Assembly (NCBI GenBank): GCA_016165875.1
Contig: JABBOT010000001.1
Coordinates: 35,705,011 to 35,769,010, forward strand
Direction of reading: 5' to 3'
Length of the DNA: 64,000 nucleotides
Origin: Acanthopleura granulata
Lineage: Eukaryota; Mollusca; Polyplacophora; Chitonida; Chitonidae
A program made the position numbers and the translations under genes. Shown here piece by piece: positions 1 to 11,905 of this stretch (position 1 is the first letter of the stretch; the number at the start of each line of letters is the position of its first letter). Under the pieces are notes generated by a model. The model was not told the DNA's origin. It was given only the letters and a program-made list of their open reading frames with translations, and searched no databases.

Positions 1-197
1 TTGAAACTGCTTTAGCTGGGTAGCCACCCACACAGTTTTACAATTTCCTTACATTTGATTGGCTGTTACACCAGAAACGTTACATGGGCTCCAGGAATGT
101 TTCTAATCCAAAGTTTAGAAAAGTATACACAAGAAAATCTAGAACGAAGCTTAATCTTCGGCTGTAGCTGAAGTCTGCCATGTTGTAGGACAGGCCC

Positions 198-242
198 TTT
201 TTTTTTTTTTTTTTTCTTTTTTTTCTTTTTTTTGTGGTTTTT
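198..242. repeat. Interrupted poly-T tract
   Basis: A run of T broken by single C and G bases. Read on the other strand it yields a meaningless poly-lysine open frame. It could be the decayed A-tail of a minus-strand retroposon, but no retroposon body is recognisable beside it. Confidence 0.9.
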
Positions 243-2935
243 TCCCACCATGGCCTGTTCTACGCATGCATGGAACCGATATCTTGTTTACTGTTAAAAC
301 ATTATCATCTAAATGTGCTCATTCTGATTGAAGTGACTGCATGTAGTTGTACCGCTTCCGGTAGTGGTCGTGCGGTGCCCACAACAATTCAAGGTGACTT
401 AGTGCGTACTGTCTGTCTAATTAAGTGGTCAAGGCATATGGTCTTTTTCTCCTATCTCAGACAGTAACATCAAAGGGTATAACAAAGTAGTCTATTCATG
501 AAGAAGCGCTTATACTTTCTACAATATGTCCAATCTGTTTACTTTGTTAAAAATCCAAAATGACATCAAAGGCCCAAACAGAGACACACAAAGTGCTGCA
601 AGTGTTACAGTGTTGTATTACGCCGGCCAAAGTTTCGTTCCGTGCGATCTTAAACAATCACCTGATGGGAGAAAAACCTTTCCATCGCTGTCTTCAGCAC
701 CTGTTTCTTCTTCCATCAAGATAAACACAGCGTCATTTCATATTCAAAGGCCTCATCCAATAAAGCAATATTATCCTGGATTAAGTCAGTAGTTTAAGGC
801 TGAATATTATGAGTACCGTGTGGCGCAAAAATTTAAATTTGCGACTGTGTTGTCATAAAACTGACTATGGTTACAAAAACTATACTCCATTATATATGGT
901 CCAGAAATAAACCTTCAAATCACAATTCGACTTATGACTTAAGCCTAAACCAGCTTTGTGGGATCTGCCCCAGCAATCTCTGGAGGACCATGCAAAGTCG
1001 AGATGACACTCTTCAGTATTATTTTCTATGATCTGATTAGGAATATTGCTTAACATCCTTAAGGTCTCAGCAACATCTGCCCACGTTAAAAGTGTGGTAT
1101 CATTTTATGTTGCCATAGAAATGGGCAGAAACGGTAACACAGATACCACATGGATGTCATACCAGGGATGAGACGTGCGTATAATTATAATTCAGCCAGA
1201 TAAAAGTAAATATTGTCTTCACAATCATGTAATAATCATATTATAATCATATAACACAACGAGAGACCAAACTGCTCTTGCACAGAATAGGCTTTACGAG
1301 GGAAAGGAGAGGTTTTTATCAGATGACATTCAATTTTTTTTCTTCAAATTCTATACGATGGCCAAAACGCGACAACTTTCACCCAGATGAAAAGAAACAA
1401 TGCAAAAGTCACAAATTTGAAAAAAGAAAACCGAAATGTCGTGCACGGTCCACAATAATCTTGACTAAATCATTTACCTCCTAACGAACATTAACTCATA
1501 TCTTTTGACTGATGGTTTGAATTGAGTAGAAACGACATCTGTTAGGGAACAGGTGTGAACTCTCATTCCCAAATGCTCCACTTTGGACGTCCTTTATGCT
1601 GTAAACAATTCCCGTGGGGAATTGAACTAGAATTCTTGATGTGAGAATCTATAAGTGAATCTCGTGTATATCAAGTTAAGAATACCTAGCAAATAAAACG
1701 TGCCTTTTGTCGGTAACACTAAAGGGTAACATCTATGGATAACTGCTTTGTTTTGATCTTAGTATCGAATGATTCATTTCCAACGCAACATTTCAAGCAC
1801 ATCGACTTTTTGCAGTGGACAGCGTGTCAGCCTATAGGTCATTTAAAAATGGGGTATCGTTGAGCAGATCGATAATGGCTGTGTTTCTCGCCGTGAAATC
1901 ACACAAACGTCATAAAAACAATTCCACTGTGATTACACACACTTATTAATTCTCAAATCAATTTCCGCTCAAATTCCCTGAACCGGACATTAATCCAATG
2001 AAACACGACGCCATGAATGTTAAATCGGAACTTACATAATTCCTCACAGCTTGCCTCAATTAGCAGACATCGCTGTTTTTAGGGGGAGGATTGAGTTCCA
2101 CTTATAGCTGTTTAATCACCATTATTGGCAAAATTAAAGTTGTGTGCCAACATTACTAAAACAGAATTTTCATCTCAATTAATCGGCAACAGATTTCATG
2201 ATGTTTCGCTCTTCTTTTTTCCACAGATATATTAAACTGTATTTTGCGCCCGTAATATAACGGGACAGAGGATATTATTCGAGGAGAAATACAACTTGTT
2301 AATTGCAAGAACTACTTCGGCACGGAGTACACCTAATGATGGGGTAATAAGCTTCTTATAAGCATCTATCAAAATCAAGGAAATAGAAATCTGTGGTAAC
2401 CTTTCTCGCAGTCACAGCTTTGGACCAAGCCAGACTAGCCATGGTTCTGTTGCAATACTTTAGTACTACATGTTATCAGTCTGTCCACAAATTCCCATCA
2501 CTAAGGCAGGGACGAACAAAAGACTACGCAGCATTAGTTTGAATTGCTTTAAGCGTGAAAGGTTCCTTATGGGTAGAATATTAATAACTTAAAGAGTCCC
2601 CGCTATTAAGGTTATTCTCAATACTATGCGGAGAGAAGCAAGTATTTCAAGGGTTGGTATGAACGGAGCGTGAATGAGATGTCTGATCTGTTGTTTTCGG
2701 TTCAGTTCTTCACTCCTACAGCATTGTATACTAAATATCTTAATTAAAGTAAGTGACGTCAAGCTATAGAGGCGCACATAGAGAACATTTAAATTAGCTC
2801 CTTTTAAGAATATTACCAAGATAACTGACTTTCGGATAGGCTACAGTTTATCACCCTCTAAGACAAACGTTAAACAAGCTCTAGCCTAATTGTCAGTTGT
2901 TAAACATCTAGCATGTATAGGATCAAGGTGAAACA
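243..2935. other. Unique AT-rich DNA, no gene seen
   Basis: No open frame here has a recognisable domain. The frames are short and have no supporting splice sites or Kozak context that I could tie together. I see no SINE copy, tandem repeat or long inverted repeat in this stretch. Confidence 0.6.
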
Positions 2936-4935
2936 TGCAGAAACAGGCGTAAACAGAAGATTATATCTTTTCAAGATTAACAACAATCCATGTAACTTAC
3001 ACGTATCTCCATTAGTAGGTGTAAATACAAGGTTTCATAATTACATTTTATGCTAATGAAACCGTCATCAAACCAAAAGATTCCAGACCACTAACCCAAA
3101 CAATCATAAAACGACATTGTAAAGACCTACCCAAGGGTAAGATCGATACCATGAGAGTAGAGCAGATTTTATCCATTGCTTGCGGATCGCACAAGGCCTT
3201 TTGATGTTCAAATATCTTAAGAACATTGATACCGGTAAAAAGCGAGTAACTATAGTGATAAGTAGCCGTAAAGGCAAATCTTTAGGCAAACCATATTGCT
3301 TCACTTACTCGCATACATTATCACACAATTAAACAACTCATTGTGATACACAGCCTGTGTTTAGTAAATGGCATAGATGTTAACCGCTTGCTCGACAAAG
3401 CGTTACTTTGGTTTGTGTAAAATGAAGCCTAGTTATTTGTTTATACACTTTTTATACGCGGTTGGCTTTAACTACGACACCTCAAACAAAATTCTAACTG
3501 ATATATTATTTCAAAAATAAAATGTTGTTTGCTGCCTTTCGATGACGGGATTCACATAACCAGTAGTAATGTCAAAATCAGTTTTACAAGACAGCCGTCT
3601 GGAGACAACCACGTCCGAGATGATGTCTTATTTTTAGCCAATCATATAGCCTCAAATTTCAATATTCCGGAAGTTAGCTAGAGGCTGATGTTTCCTGCTT
3701 TCCAGATTTAAGCCCAACCCATTGATAAAGCTTAGACCAATTGGAGAGAAGCCATCGACACAAAATTTACTCCTGCAACTTTCCACGAGACAATTCGATA
3801 GCGTTTATCTCGCGCGTGATATTCCTGCCTGTGAGATTGTTGGCATCGTCTTTATTTTACGCACGAATATTTGTCCATGCTTGTTATTATATTTTATTAC
3901 CTTTGTTAGAATACTTCAGTAGATATGTGGAATGTTTGTTGTAGTTACGGTATATATATTTTTGCAGCTGTGAAATGTTTTTCACGCCAGAAAGCAGGTC
4001 TCGCTAGCGTTTGTTGTGCTGCACATTTTCATACGTTTTCTTACAGTTCATTATACACATTCCTCCAGGGTCCTCCGCGGCTCAGTCGGTTAGCGAGCTA
4101 ACGCAGGGCAATGACCCAGAAGCCTCCCACCAATGCGGTCTCTGTGAGTTCAGGTCCAGCTCACGCTCGCTTCCTCTCCGCCAGTACGTGGGAAGGTCTG
4201 CCAACAACCTGCGGATGGTTGTGGGTCTCTCCAGGGCTCTGTCCCATTTCCTCCAACCATAATGCTGGCCACCGTTGCATAAGTGAAATATTCTTGAGTA
4301 CGGCGTAAAACACCAATCAAATAAATAGATAAATAAATAAAAAGTAAAGAAATATACTTTCCTCTGAACCTATGCAGTGTCATTACTACCTGAATTGTCT
4401 ACGCCGATAAACCATATTTGTCCTTCCGCACAAAACTCATAAACGCTGTACTGAAGCCCTTTAAAGCTGCTCTCTAGCCTTGGCGTCTCCGTGTTGTTCC
4501 CCGGTGGCTACTTCTCGTAGGGTTTTCCAACAAGTCGAAGCGACTGCTGGAGAGAAGATGGACATAAAGAATGGAAAGTAGCCCAAGACATTGTCATATC
4601 TAAACCTGAGAGGGCCGTAAATAAAAGACTCTTTGACAAAATCAGATTTTTCAGTTTCTGATAGATAAGTCCGAGAACATGAAAGCCAAGTATTATAACC
4701 TTATGCTAATTCTCGGATGCTGATCGGATTTCTGTTTACAAATTGAACAACTGTATTTAAATTGTATTTAAGAATAGTATAAAAATATCTGTCATCTCTG
4801 TTTATTTATTTCTTTCTTTGCCATATTAGGATGGTGTACCCAGCCGAAGCCATGCAGTGCTAGCATATTTAAAATGCAACAGACCAGACAGGATGCCCCA
4901 AGCACTCAGTCGTATTATATACTGTAAAATGAGCT
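2936..4935 (+). repeat. Segmental duplication, first copy (partner at 5715-7175)
   Basis: This stretch matches 5715-7175 in the same order and orientation over most of its length. Shared landmarks include TTTTCAAGATTAACAAC near the start, CGCACAAGGCCTT/TGATGTTCAA at about 3188 against 5970, and GACATTGTCATATCTAA at about 4588 against 6668. The last shared block is the ACCAGACAG region at about 4885 against 7123. The copies have many substitutions and small indels, so the duplication is not recent. The first copy carries a SINE that the second lacks. No gene is recognisable, and frames on the minus strand at 4400-4600 and 6357-6677 fall out of register between copies. Confidence 0.8.
4069..4342 (+). 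mobile_element. SINE-1, near full length
   Basis: The tRNA-like head starts GGTCCTCCGCGGCTCAGTCGG. Box A is GGCTCAGTCGGTTAGCG and box B is GTGAGTTCAGGTCC. The body then has GTACGTGGGAAGGTCTGCCA, and the tail is GAGTACGGCGTAAAACACC with an AAAT-type repeat. The flanks are imperfectly repeated (ATACACATTCCTCC before, ATATACTTTCCTCT after), as expected of old target-site duplications. The matching position in the second duplicate, about 6435-6450, has a single uninterrupted copy of this flank. Confidence 0.9.
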
Positions 4936-5404
4936 TAATGGGTTATTAAATTTCAAACAAACATGTTTATTAAATGTACACAAATATGTAAGTATGAAAC
5001 ATAAGTGTCCAAAACATGTATACTATAATGCTATGTTTCATACCTTGATCTCACAGCTCAAACCTCAGTCTCTCTTCTTGTGAAATGGTACCCACTTGAT
5101 CTCAAAATGCTAAATATATGTTGACGATTGTGTTTTGGTGTAAATGGTCGGTGAATAATTTGTGACAGAATTTAACACCTTCGTTTATAGTTGACGAAAG
5201 CTTGATATCTTCTGTCCGTTCGGGATCTTTTTCAACAGAATATGATAGCACCATTCATAGCCAACAGATTTTACGTTTACTTGTATGGAGACTGTTTCTC
5301 AATAGAACTCAACACAACGGTGCATAGCAGGTTGGTGCTTGGTTTCCATCTGTGGCTGGGAATTTTTCCCGTTAACATTGTGATTGCAACCCCATCGTTA
5401 CCCC

Positions 5405-5508
5405 TGAAGTTATAACAACTATCCTTGTAACTCACATGTATTCTCATTAGTAGGTGTAAATCCAGTTTCATTTAAATGATGTAATGTTTCTCTTAATTAC
5501 ATTTTCAC
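5405..5508 (+). repeat. Third, partial copy of the 3-7 kb duplicated sequence
   Basis: TGTAACTCACATGTATTCTC, then TTAGTAGGTGTAAATCCA, then TTTAAATGATGTAATGTTTC, closely follow the start of the 5715-7175 copy (TGTAACTCATATCTATCTCC...). The match stops abruptly where a SINE fragment begins at 5509, so this copy was broken by the insertion or by a later rearrangement. Confidence 0.75.
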
Positions 5509-5640
5509 GTTACGCCACACTCAAGAATATTTTACTTATACGACGGCTGGTCACATTATGGCAGGAGGAAACAGGACAGAGCCCCGGGGGAAACCGACGA
5601 CCATCAGCAGGACCTTAGCAGGCCTTCCCGCTTACATGGC
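5509..5640 (-). mobile_element. SINE-1 fragment
   Basis: Minus-strand SINE-1 tail and body: TTACGCCACACTCAAGAATA, CTTATACGACGGCTGGTCA, then AGCCCCGGGGGAAACC. The (TTTA)n end and the tRNA head are both missing. It sits directly against a broken copy of the local duplication. Confidence 0.85.
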
Positions 5641-5714
5641 GTATGATCAAAAGACTTGTTCTTTCCATTGAGAAGTGTTCAACATTTTTATTCAATCATA
5701 CCGCCCTTTACCTC

Positions 5715-7175
5715 TCGGAGGTTATATTTTTTCAAGATTAACAACTATCGATGTAACTCATATCTATCTCCATTAGTAAGTGTAAATCCAAGGCTTAATT
5801 TAAATGATATAATTTTTCTCTTAATTACATTTTCATGTTAATGAAACCGTCATCAAGCGAAAGAGCTTACAGCACTTACCTACAAAAATATAAAACGATA
5901 CTTTAAAGACTGATCTAACCACAGGATCGATTCGACGCTGGTAGCGCCGCTTTTATACACTCCTTACGTATTGCACAAGGCCTTGTGATGTTCAACTATC
6001 TCATGAACACTGATTATCTAAAATTGCGAGTAATTGTAGTGATCAGCGTCATAAAGGCAAATCTTCCTTTCTGCTTCATATTGCTTCACTTAACCGCAAA
6101 CCGAATCAAAATCAAACAACACAGTGTGATCAAGAACCTGTAAGCGACATGCATGTTAACCACTCAACTCAACAAGGCCTTAGTTACGTTTATGTCAAAT
6201 AAAGCGCAATTACTTACTTGTGCAGTTTTATACACGGTTAGCTTTAACTTTAACTTATATACTTGAAGCAAACTTCTCACTGATCTATTATTTAAAAACA
6301 ACACATTGTTTCCTTTCTTTCGATAACCTGACGTCTAATCTAATGTTTTTTGCCTGTCAGTAAACAGGTCTTTCTAATTTTTGTTGTGCTACACATTTCC
6401 ATAGTTTATCTTGTAGTTTGCTTTCATATATTGTACAGATTCCTCTAAAGCTATCTAATGTAAACACTCCATATGAATTGTCTAAGACGATAAACCATAT
6501 TTCCCTTCCCCCATAAAAGCTCATAAAAACTGTATTTAAAGCCCTTTCCGCTACTCTGTAGTCTCGGCGTCTTAATGCTGATCCAGTGTGGCCATTTAAG
6601 GCTTTCCTACAAGTCAAAACCAATTCTGGAGGGAAGTCGGGCATAAAGAACGGAAAGTAGTCCCAAGGCATTGTCATATCTAAGGCTGGGAAGGATGTAA
6701 ATTAAAGGCTCTTTGACGAAATGAGATTTCCCAGTTTGCGATAGATAAACGAAGCCCGAGTCTTTGTGCATGTCAACGTACATCAAACCAAGGGTAATAT
6801 AACATTATACTGACTTGAGCTTCCGCATCGCAAGCTTCATAGAATGTGATAAATATGAAAACCCCTTAGCATATAAAAGGCCTGGACCTTCGTCGTCTTT
6901 TATAGACATTCTCGGATACTGAAAGCAAAGCGTTTCTGTTTACAGGTTAAACCGTTTTTAAGAACCGTATGAAAATATATGGTAACTGTTTATTTAAGAA
7001 ATAATGGCTTCATTCACTGCTTATACTCTGTAATAACTGCAGTGAAAAAGAAAAACTCATTTCATATTATTCATACGGGGTACCAAGCGGAACCCAATGC
7101 TAAAATATTTAAAGTGCTACACACCAGACAGAAAGCCCAAGAGCCCTGTCCTATCATAGACTTGACCTGTTGGCC
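5715..7175 (+). repeat. Segmental duplication, second copy (partner at 2936-4935)
   Basis: Collinear with 2936-4935 and shorter, mainly because it lacks the SINE at 4069-4342. It has an extra segment at about 6750-6900. The 106-codon minus-strand open frame at 6357-6677 is not kept in register in the partner copy, where an indel after the shared ATGACAATG shifts it and a stop follows. I therefore do not annotate it as a gene. Confidence 0.8.
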
Positions 7176-7179
7176 TTTT

Positions 7180-8475
7180 GATTAACCCCAAGCGGTATAG
7201 TACCGAGGTTAATCACTAGATGTAACGTTTTATCATTTCAATCAAGATTGAACCTCGGATCTATCGCTCACACAAGTCGCCAGTGTAGTTAATTGCCCAT
7301 AACAGGGTTTATGCTGCATAGATTCCAGTTCGCAGTCGTGGTGTTTTAAAGATGGTTGGAGTTTATTTGTCTGTTAAAGCAAATGCTGGCGATATGCCTT
7401 GTGTTTGTCCGATCTTCCTACACACAAGGAAGTATGGATTGCTTGACAAGAACTACACAAATGGGGTGACATATCTTAGACTCTTCATCCACACTCTATC
7501 TATTCAGATCCCATAGCGCTATACAAAAACCGAAAGTATATTTGAGTGATGGATAAACTGACACATAGTCTACTGAAGAGAAAAAATAATAGTGCTGTGG
7601 CAGGATATTTTCACAACGCACCACCATCATAGGCTTACTCATATATGTACTTATTAAAATTTAAGACGTGGTTGATGTGCTAGATAAAACCAACATGGAA
7701 AACAGTGCGTCTAATAGTCGTTAGACCGTTGAGACGTCTTACAATGCATCTTGCAATAATCCCTGGCATTCTTTAGGCTGTGGTTGACCTTACCATGACA
7801 GCCTTCCCGAGAGAAATTCATTAAGGCTTCAGACTAATTTCTCAAATCCATTAATTAAGTTAAATCCTCTGCACACTTTGGCATTACCGCCACAGGTTGT
7901 TTGAGTGCAACGTTATAGCGGGATTTTCAATACCAGAGGTACGGAAATGCATGTCTGTGCACTCCAGGTCGTTTTCACACCCCAGTTTTCCACAATCTCC
8001 TCTTCTGTTTTTGGATGATTAATAGTCTGAAGAATTTAATTCAACAGCAATCTTTCAAAGAACTCTTTTATCTCAGCCAGTACTGGTGATATTAACAGCT
8101 CATTATCAGCGTATTATGTCGGCATGTTCCATGTTATGAATACAAATCGTTCAAAGCAGGCTATCCTGTTAATGCATGTTCATTGGACGAATGAAACAAG
8201 CAATATCTGAAAGCTTAACACTTCACTTTTTCAAGAACCCCATTAGACATGGAACAGCACATCCGGTTAGTCCATGAGGCTCTCTTCACATGAAGACTGG
8301 AGGATGTAGCGACACTTACCACGATGCACACGAAAGTAGGCTTAATCCGGAATATGGATAAGAAGTTTGTTGACGACGCCGTTTCTGCAGTCTGGCGTTC
8401 GTTGAAGGTCAAGTATGACGTGCAAGTCTGTACGTCACACTCCAGAAAGGTGTCCGGTATCTTGCCGAATGTCTG
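7180..8475. other. No gene or repeat recognised
   Basis: Unique-looking sequence. Open frames are short and unsupported. No SINE, inverted repeat or tandem array was noticed. Confidence 0.5.
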
Positions 8476-8549
8476 TGATTTACTCCGGGCATTCCGGTTT
8501 CCTCCCACTTAATTAATAGCCATCTTTCAAGCTTGATCAGGGCCGATCT

Positions 8550-8719
8550 GTTGCCTTCCTCTCCGGCCGTACATGGGAAGGTCTGCCAGCAACCTGCCGA
8601 TGGCCGAGGGTTTTCCCGGGCTCAGTCCGGTTTCCTCCCACCATAATGCTGGCAACCGTCGTATAAGTGAAATATTCTTGAGTACGGCGTTAAAATACCA
8701 ATCAAATAAATAAATAAAT
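8550..8719 (+). mobile_element. SINE-1, 5'-truncated
   Basis: Body from CTTCCTCTCCGGCCGTACAT through GGTTTCCTCCCACCATAATG to the GAGTACGGCGTTAAAATACC tail with (AAAT)n. The tRNA head is missing. Just upstream, 8480-8512 (CTCCGGGCATTCCGGTTTCC) matches the SINE centre and may be an older nested fragment. Confidence 0.85.
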
Positions 8720-8867
8720 CAGCCTTACAGATGGCGTTAAGCAACAAGTAATTACTAAATCAATCACTAGCCGAAGCAGGGTGGGAAGCTTGAATATGGC
8801 GTTAATTATTACAAATCAATCACCAAAGTAAGTTTACTGTGCAAGGCCACGCCGGTTTATTACCGTC

Positions 8868-8935
8868 TATAAACCTGACCGCTGTCATGTAGGTGAAGAA
8901 CTCTTGAGCACGGCATTATAAACCCGGCATTAAGA
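8868..8935 (+). mobile_element. Degenerate SINE-1 tail fragment
   Basis: GTAGGTGAAGAACTCTTGAG and CACGGCATTATAAACC match the SINE-1 3' part (GTATAAGTGAAATATTCTTG, AGTACGGCGTAAAACACC) with several changes. The head and A-rich end are not recognisable. Confidence 0.55.
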
Positions 8936-8939
8936 TAAC

Positions 8940-10260
8940 CGTTGGTTGGTCGCACTTACTTACGTTGCCTTAGCTGGTTTTGAGCCAGAATGATTAAGGA
9001 GTGTCATTAATTAATTAATATCCATCAGTTGTTAATGAGAATCAGTCAAAAGTTTCCCACTCACGCATGTATGTAGCAGTATGTATGGATGTAGCTATTT
9101 GCTGGTTGTATTAAATTCCTTGTAGCTGCGCTTAATAAATCATTCAGGTATTTTTCTTTTTATTTGGGTCCCATCGATACATTTTTTATATCATGGAAGA
9201 CGAACCATTTGGGGGAGCTCTTCCAAGCAAAATGTAGCTTTAGTAACAGACACTATATTTGTAGGTCAAAACTGAGGCCTGATCAGTTGACAACACTTGA
9301 TAATGCAAAATTAAAGCAACAAGAACATCAATCTAAGACCCTAGACAGCATTTACTCATTACCTTTCTGTACTGAAGCAAGGGTAACCGGATATATGCGG
9401 GATGAAAACAGACACGCCGTATAATTTAACTCTATCAAATTGGAAGCAACATAACAACTGAGATACACTTAAATTCGGCGTTATCTCTAGTTTTCAGCCG
9501 AATAGGTGGTTCATGTTAGCTAGCGTCTTGAGACAAGGGATTCCTGGAACTCAACACGACCTGGTAACGGATGTTCCAAGTTTAGCACGTGTCTTGGCAA
9601 TGAACACTCCAATATAAGTCACCGGAAAATCATTGTACCCGACCTGCTTGGCGGGGCTGATGACCTACTACATCAATCAGTCAGGTAATTATCGCCCTTG
9701 CCGTCGCTCTTCTCGATCAGAAAACACCAAAGCGGACTACACTGACAACTGATTTAGACTAATGTTAAGTGTTTTATAGATCTTCTGCACACGCAACCCG
9801 GATCGGAAGCCGTTTAACTACCAGGTTGAAGCGAACTGTGTAAATTTACACCATCATGTGGCATCAGTTAATTTGCCTGCTTTGGAGAAGCTGAGAATAG
9901 CCTAGATTGTCACGTGATCAATCTTCCGGAGGCCGAGTCGGAGGAACAGACGACTGCCTCAGATGAACTGATCCCAGGCCGCTGGGAAGACAGCTCTGGC
10001 AGACGACACCGTCATTATACTGATCGATGATTGGCTGAGTTAGTCGAAGATCAAAGCCAGGCCGGAAGTCTTGCGTCATTCTCAAGTACTTCCTGTCTGC
10101 CTGTTGATTGATTGGCTAATTATATAGTTGGCTGCTGACTACCTTGTGCCTCGATGAAAAATCTTCTGATATCCAACGTCACAACCCCGTTTTAGTGAGT
10201 GTTTTCACAACCAATTTTGGATCCATTGACCCGTTCTTTATTTCGCTTTATTTCCTTCCA
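8940..10260. other. No gene recognised before the large duplication
   Basis: Apparently unique sequence up to the start of the 10-23 kb duplication. Short open frames only. Nothing repeated elsewhere in the window was noticed. Confidence 0.5.
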
Positions 10261-10407
10261 GCTCACATTGGGAGATTTTAGTATTTCTTCATGTGGGTTT
10301 TAACGTCGATTTCGTGGCCATGAGGATGAGCCAAAACGTATGTATCACGGACTCAATAATATATTACATCCAACAGTTTTTTACACATTGTTCTGATCTG
10401 GAGTGGA

Positions 10408-10548
10408 TTTTGTTTATTTATTTGATTGGTGTTTGACACCGTACGCAAGAGTATTTCACTTATACGACGGAGGTGAGCATTATGGTGGGAGGCTTCTGGG
10501 TCATTGCGCTGCGCTAGCGCGCTAACCGACGTAGCCTCGGAGGCCCCC
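10408..10548 (-). mobile_element. SINE-1 with internal deletion and target-site duplications
   Basis: Reads (TTTA)n, tail, then ATGGTGGGAGG joined straight to CTTCTGGGTCATTGCGCTGC and the tRNA head. In full copies such as 15731-15983, ATGGTGGGAGG occurs twice, once in the body and once before CTTCTGGG. The centre was therefore lost between two 11-bp direct repeats. The element is flanked by GATCTGGAGTGGA (10395-10407) and GATCTGAAGTGGA (10549-10561). Unit B has one copy of this site at 18568. Confidence 0.9.
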
Positions 10549-10724
10549 GATCTGAAGTGGAGGTATGTACTCAAATTTCGTACTTGTACTAAACCATCTA
10601 AAAGTTCAAAGCACGGTGAGCTCGTTAGTGGAGAAGCCTTCCCCCTGCCCGAAGAGCGGAACACAGCAATTACGTGAAAATCCCAACCCAAAGCACTTTC
10701 TGCCTATACGTCCTATTTTCTCAG

Positions 10725-11345
10725 ATCTATCAATAGATCCATTTACCCCCAATTTCTTGGAACCCTAGCCTGGCTAATGTGGTGTTAATGTTTGCAATAA
10801 TTCTGGAGAATGTTGTTAAGCAATACTCCATTTCCATGGATTTCTCGGCCGGCTTGCCTCCAGAAATACCAACAGTAGACGATATGGCGAGAGTCGGGGA
10901 TGATCTCTTAATTTAGTGGAGATGATCATTGGCCAAGGACTGTACCCTGTTACAATTCACTGGTAAAAAGACAAAAATCACAGTGACAGGCATCTGAGCT
11001 CATTATCCTCAGCTCCGGGATCAACGCGGCGTTGCCGGGAGACAAGTCTATCACGTAACGTCTAGAAAAACAGCGTTTCAGAGATCTGAGAGAAAATCTA
11101 ATTGTCCCTGAAAGTGAGGAGTCAATATATCACCAGGAGCTCCCGAAACGAGGTTTGACGTGAAGCAAACGCTCCCGGGAAAAGCGGACAGCCTCCAGGT
11201 TTGTTGCTTCATAGCCTTGCCAGTGTCTCCTTCAGCGAGCAGATGATCTCTCTGAAAACATTCTCGTCTGTAATGGCCGTTTTCGCCAACATGAGACGTA
11301 TTACACTTCAGTTTTCGGGAACATGGAACCCATAACTTCAGTTTT
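10725..11345. other. Hyperconserved block in unit A (candidate exon)
   Basis: Starts right after a splice-acceptor-like TCCTATTTTCTCAG. It matches unit B 18778-19390 with very few differences: by eye fewer than ten mismatches in the first ~260 bases, and long identical runs after that. The rest of the duplication is much more diverged. On the plus strand, 10726-10788 is open to a stop, directly overlapping a 42-codon frame (10788-10916, MFAIILENVV..., ending DDLLI). That frame is kept in unit B with two residue changes. On the minus strand a 94-codon frame (11078-11362) is partly kept in B. None of these matches a family I recognise, so function is unknown. Confidence 0.55.
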
Positions 11346-11583
11346 AATGAGTAACTGTACATGCTTATACGTCTACAGCGTTGTTAAAAAGGACGAAGAT
11401 AGACACGTAACAGCATGTACTATATGTAGATAAACTCTTAAAGTTATGATGAAGTTAACCAACTCATGTGAAAACTAAGAAGATCGCAATCAAACTACCA
11501 GGTTTGGGAAATAGGTGTGAGTAGCCACTGCAACAGTTGATTATCACCGATGGATGACAAATAAAAGACGTGCGAACACAATC

Positions 11584-11905
11584 CATCGCCTGGATGGCCT
11601 AGTGGTTAGAGCGTCCTCATCGCGGGCTTGAGACCCAGGGTCAATCATACCAAAGGCTTTAAAAATAGTACTAATTGAAGCCTCCGCTGGCAGTCAGCTC
11701 TGGGAGGTTAGAACAAGGAAACAAATATGGTGGCTCTGGTATCAGTATAAACTGACTGGATTTGATGTTCTAGTGGTTGCAGCACTTTGACGGCATGGAC
11801 TCGCCCTGCGACAAGAAGACATAGTATGTATACATTCCCGTGGTATTATGACTGAAAGATTGTTGAGTACAACGTAAAACCACGGCATACATACATACGT
11901 ACATA
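11584..11905 (+). mobile_element. SINE-2 (tRNA head, CATA tail)
   Basis: The head CCTGGATGGCCTAGTGGTTA gives box A, and GACCCAGGGTCAATCATACC gives the box B region. The body follows, and the end reads GAGTACAACGTAAAACC with a (CATA)n tail. The flanks CGAACACAATC (11573-11583) and CGGACACAATC (11906-11916) look like a target-site duplication with one mismatch. A related copy occupies the same place in unit B at 19706-19965, so this insertion predates the duplication. Confidence 0.85.

Noticed and set aside
66..251. Minus-strand poly-lysine frame
   Set aside because: Produced by the poly-T tract at 198-242.
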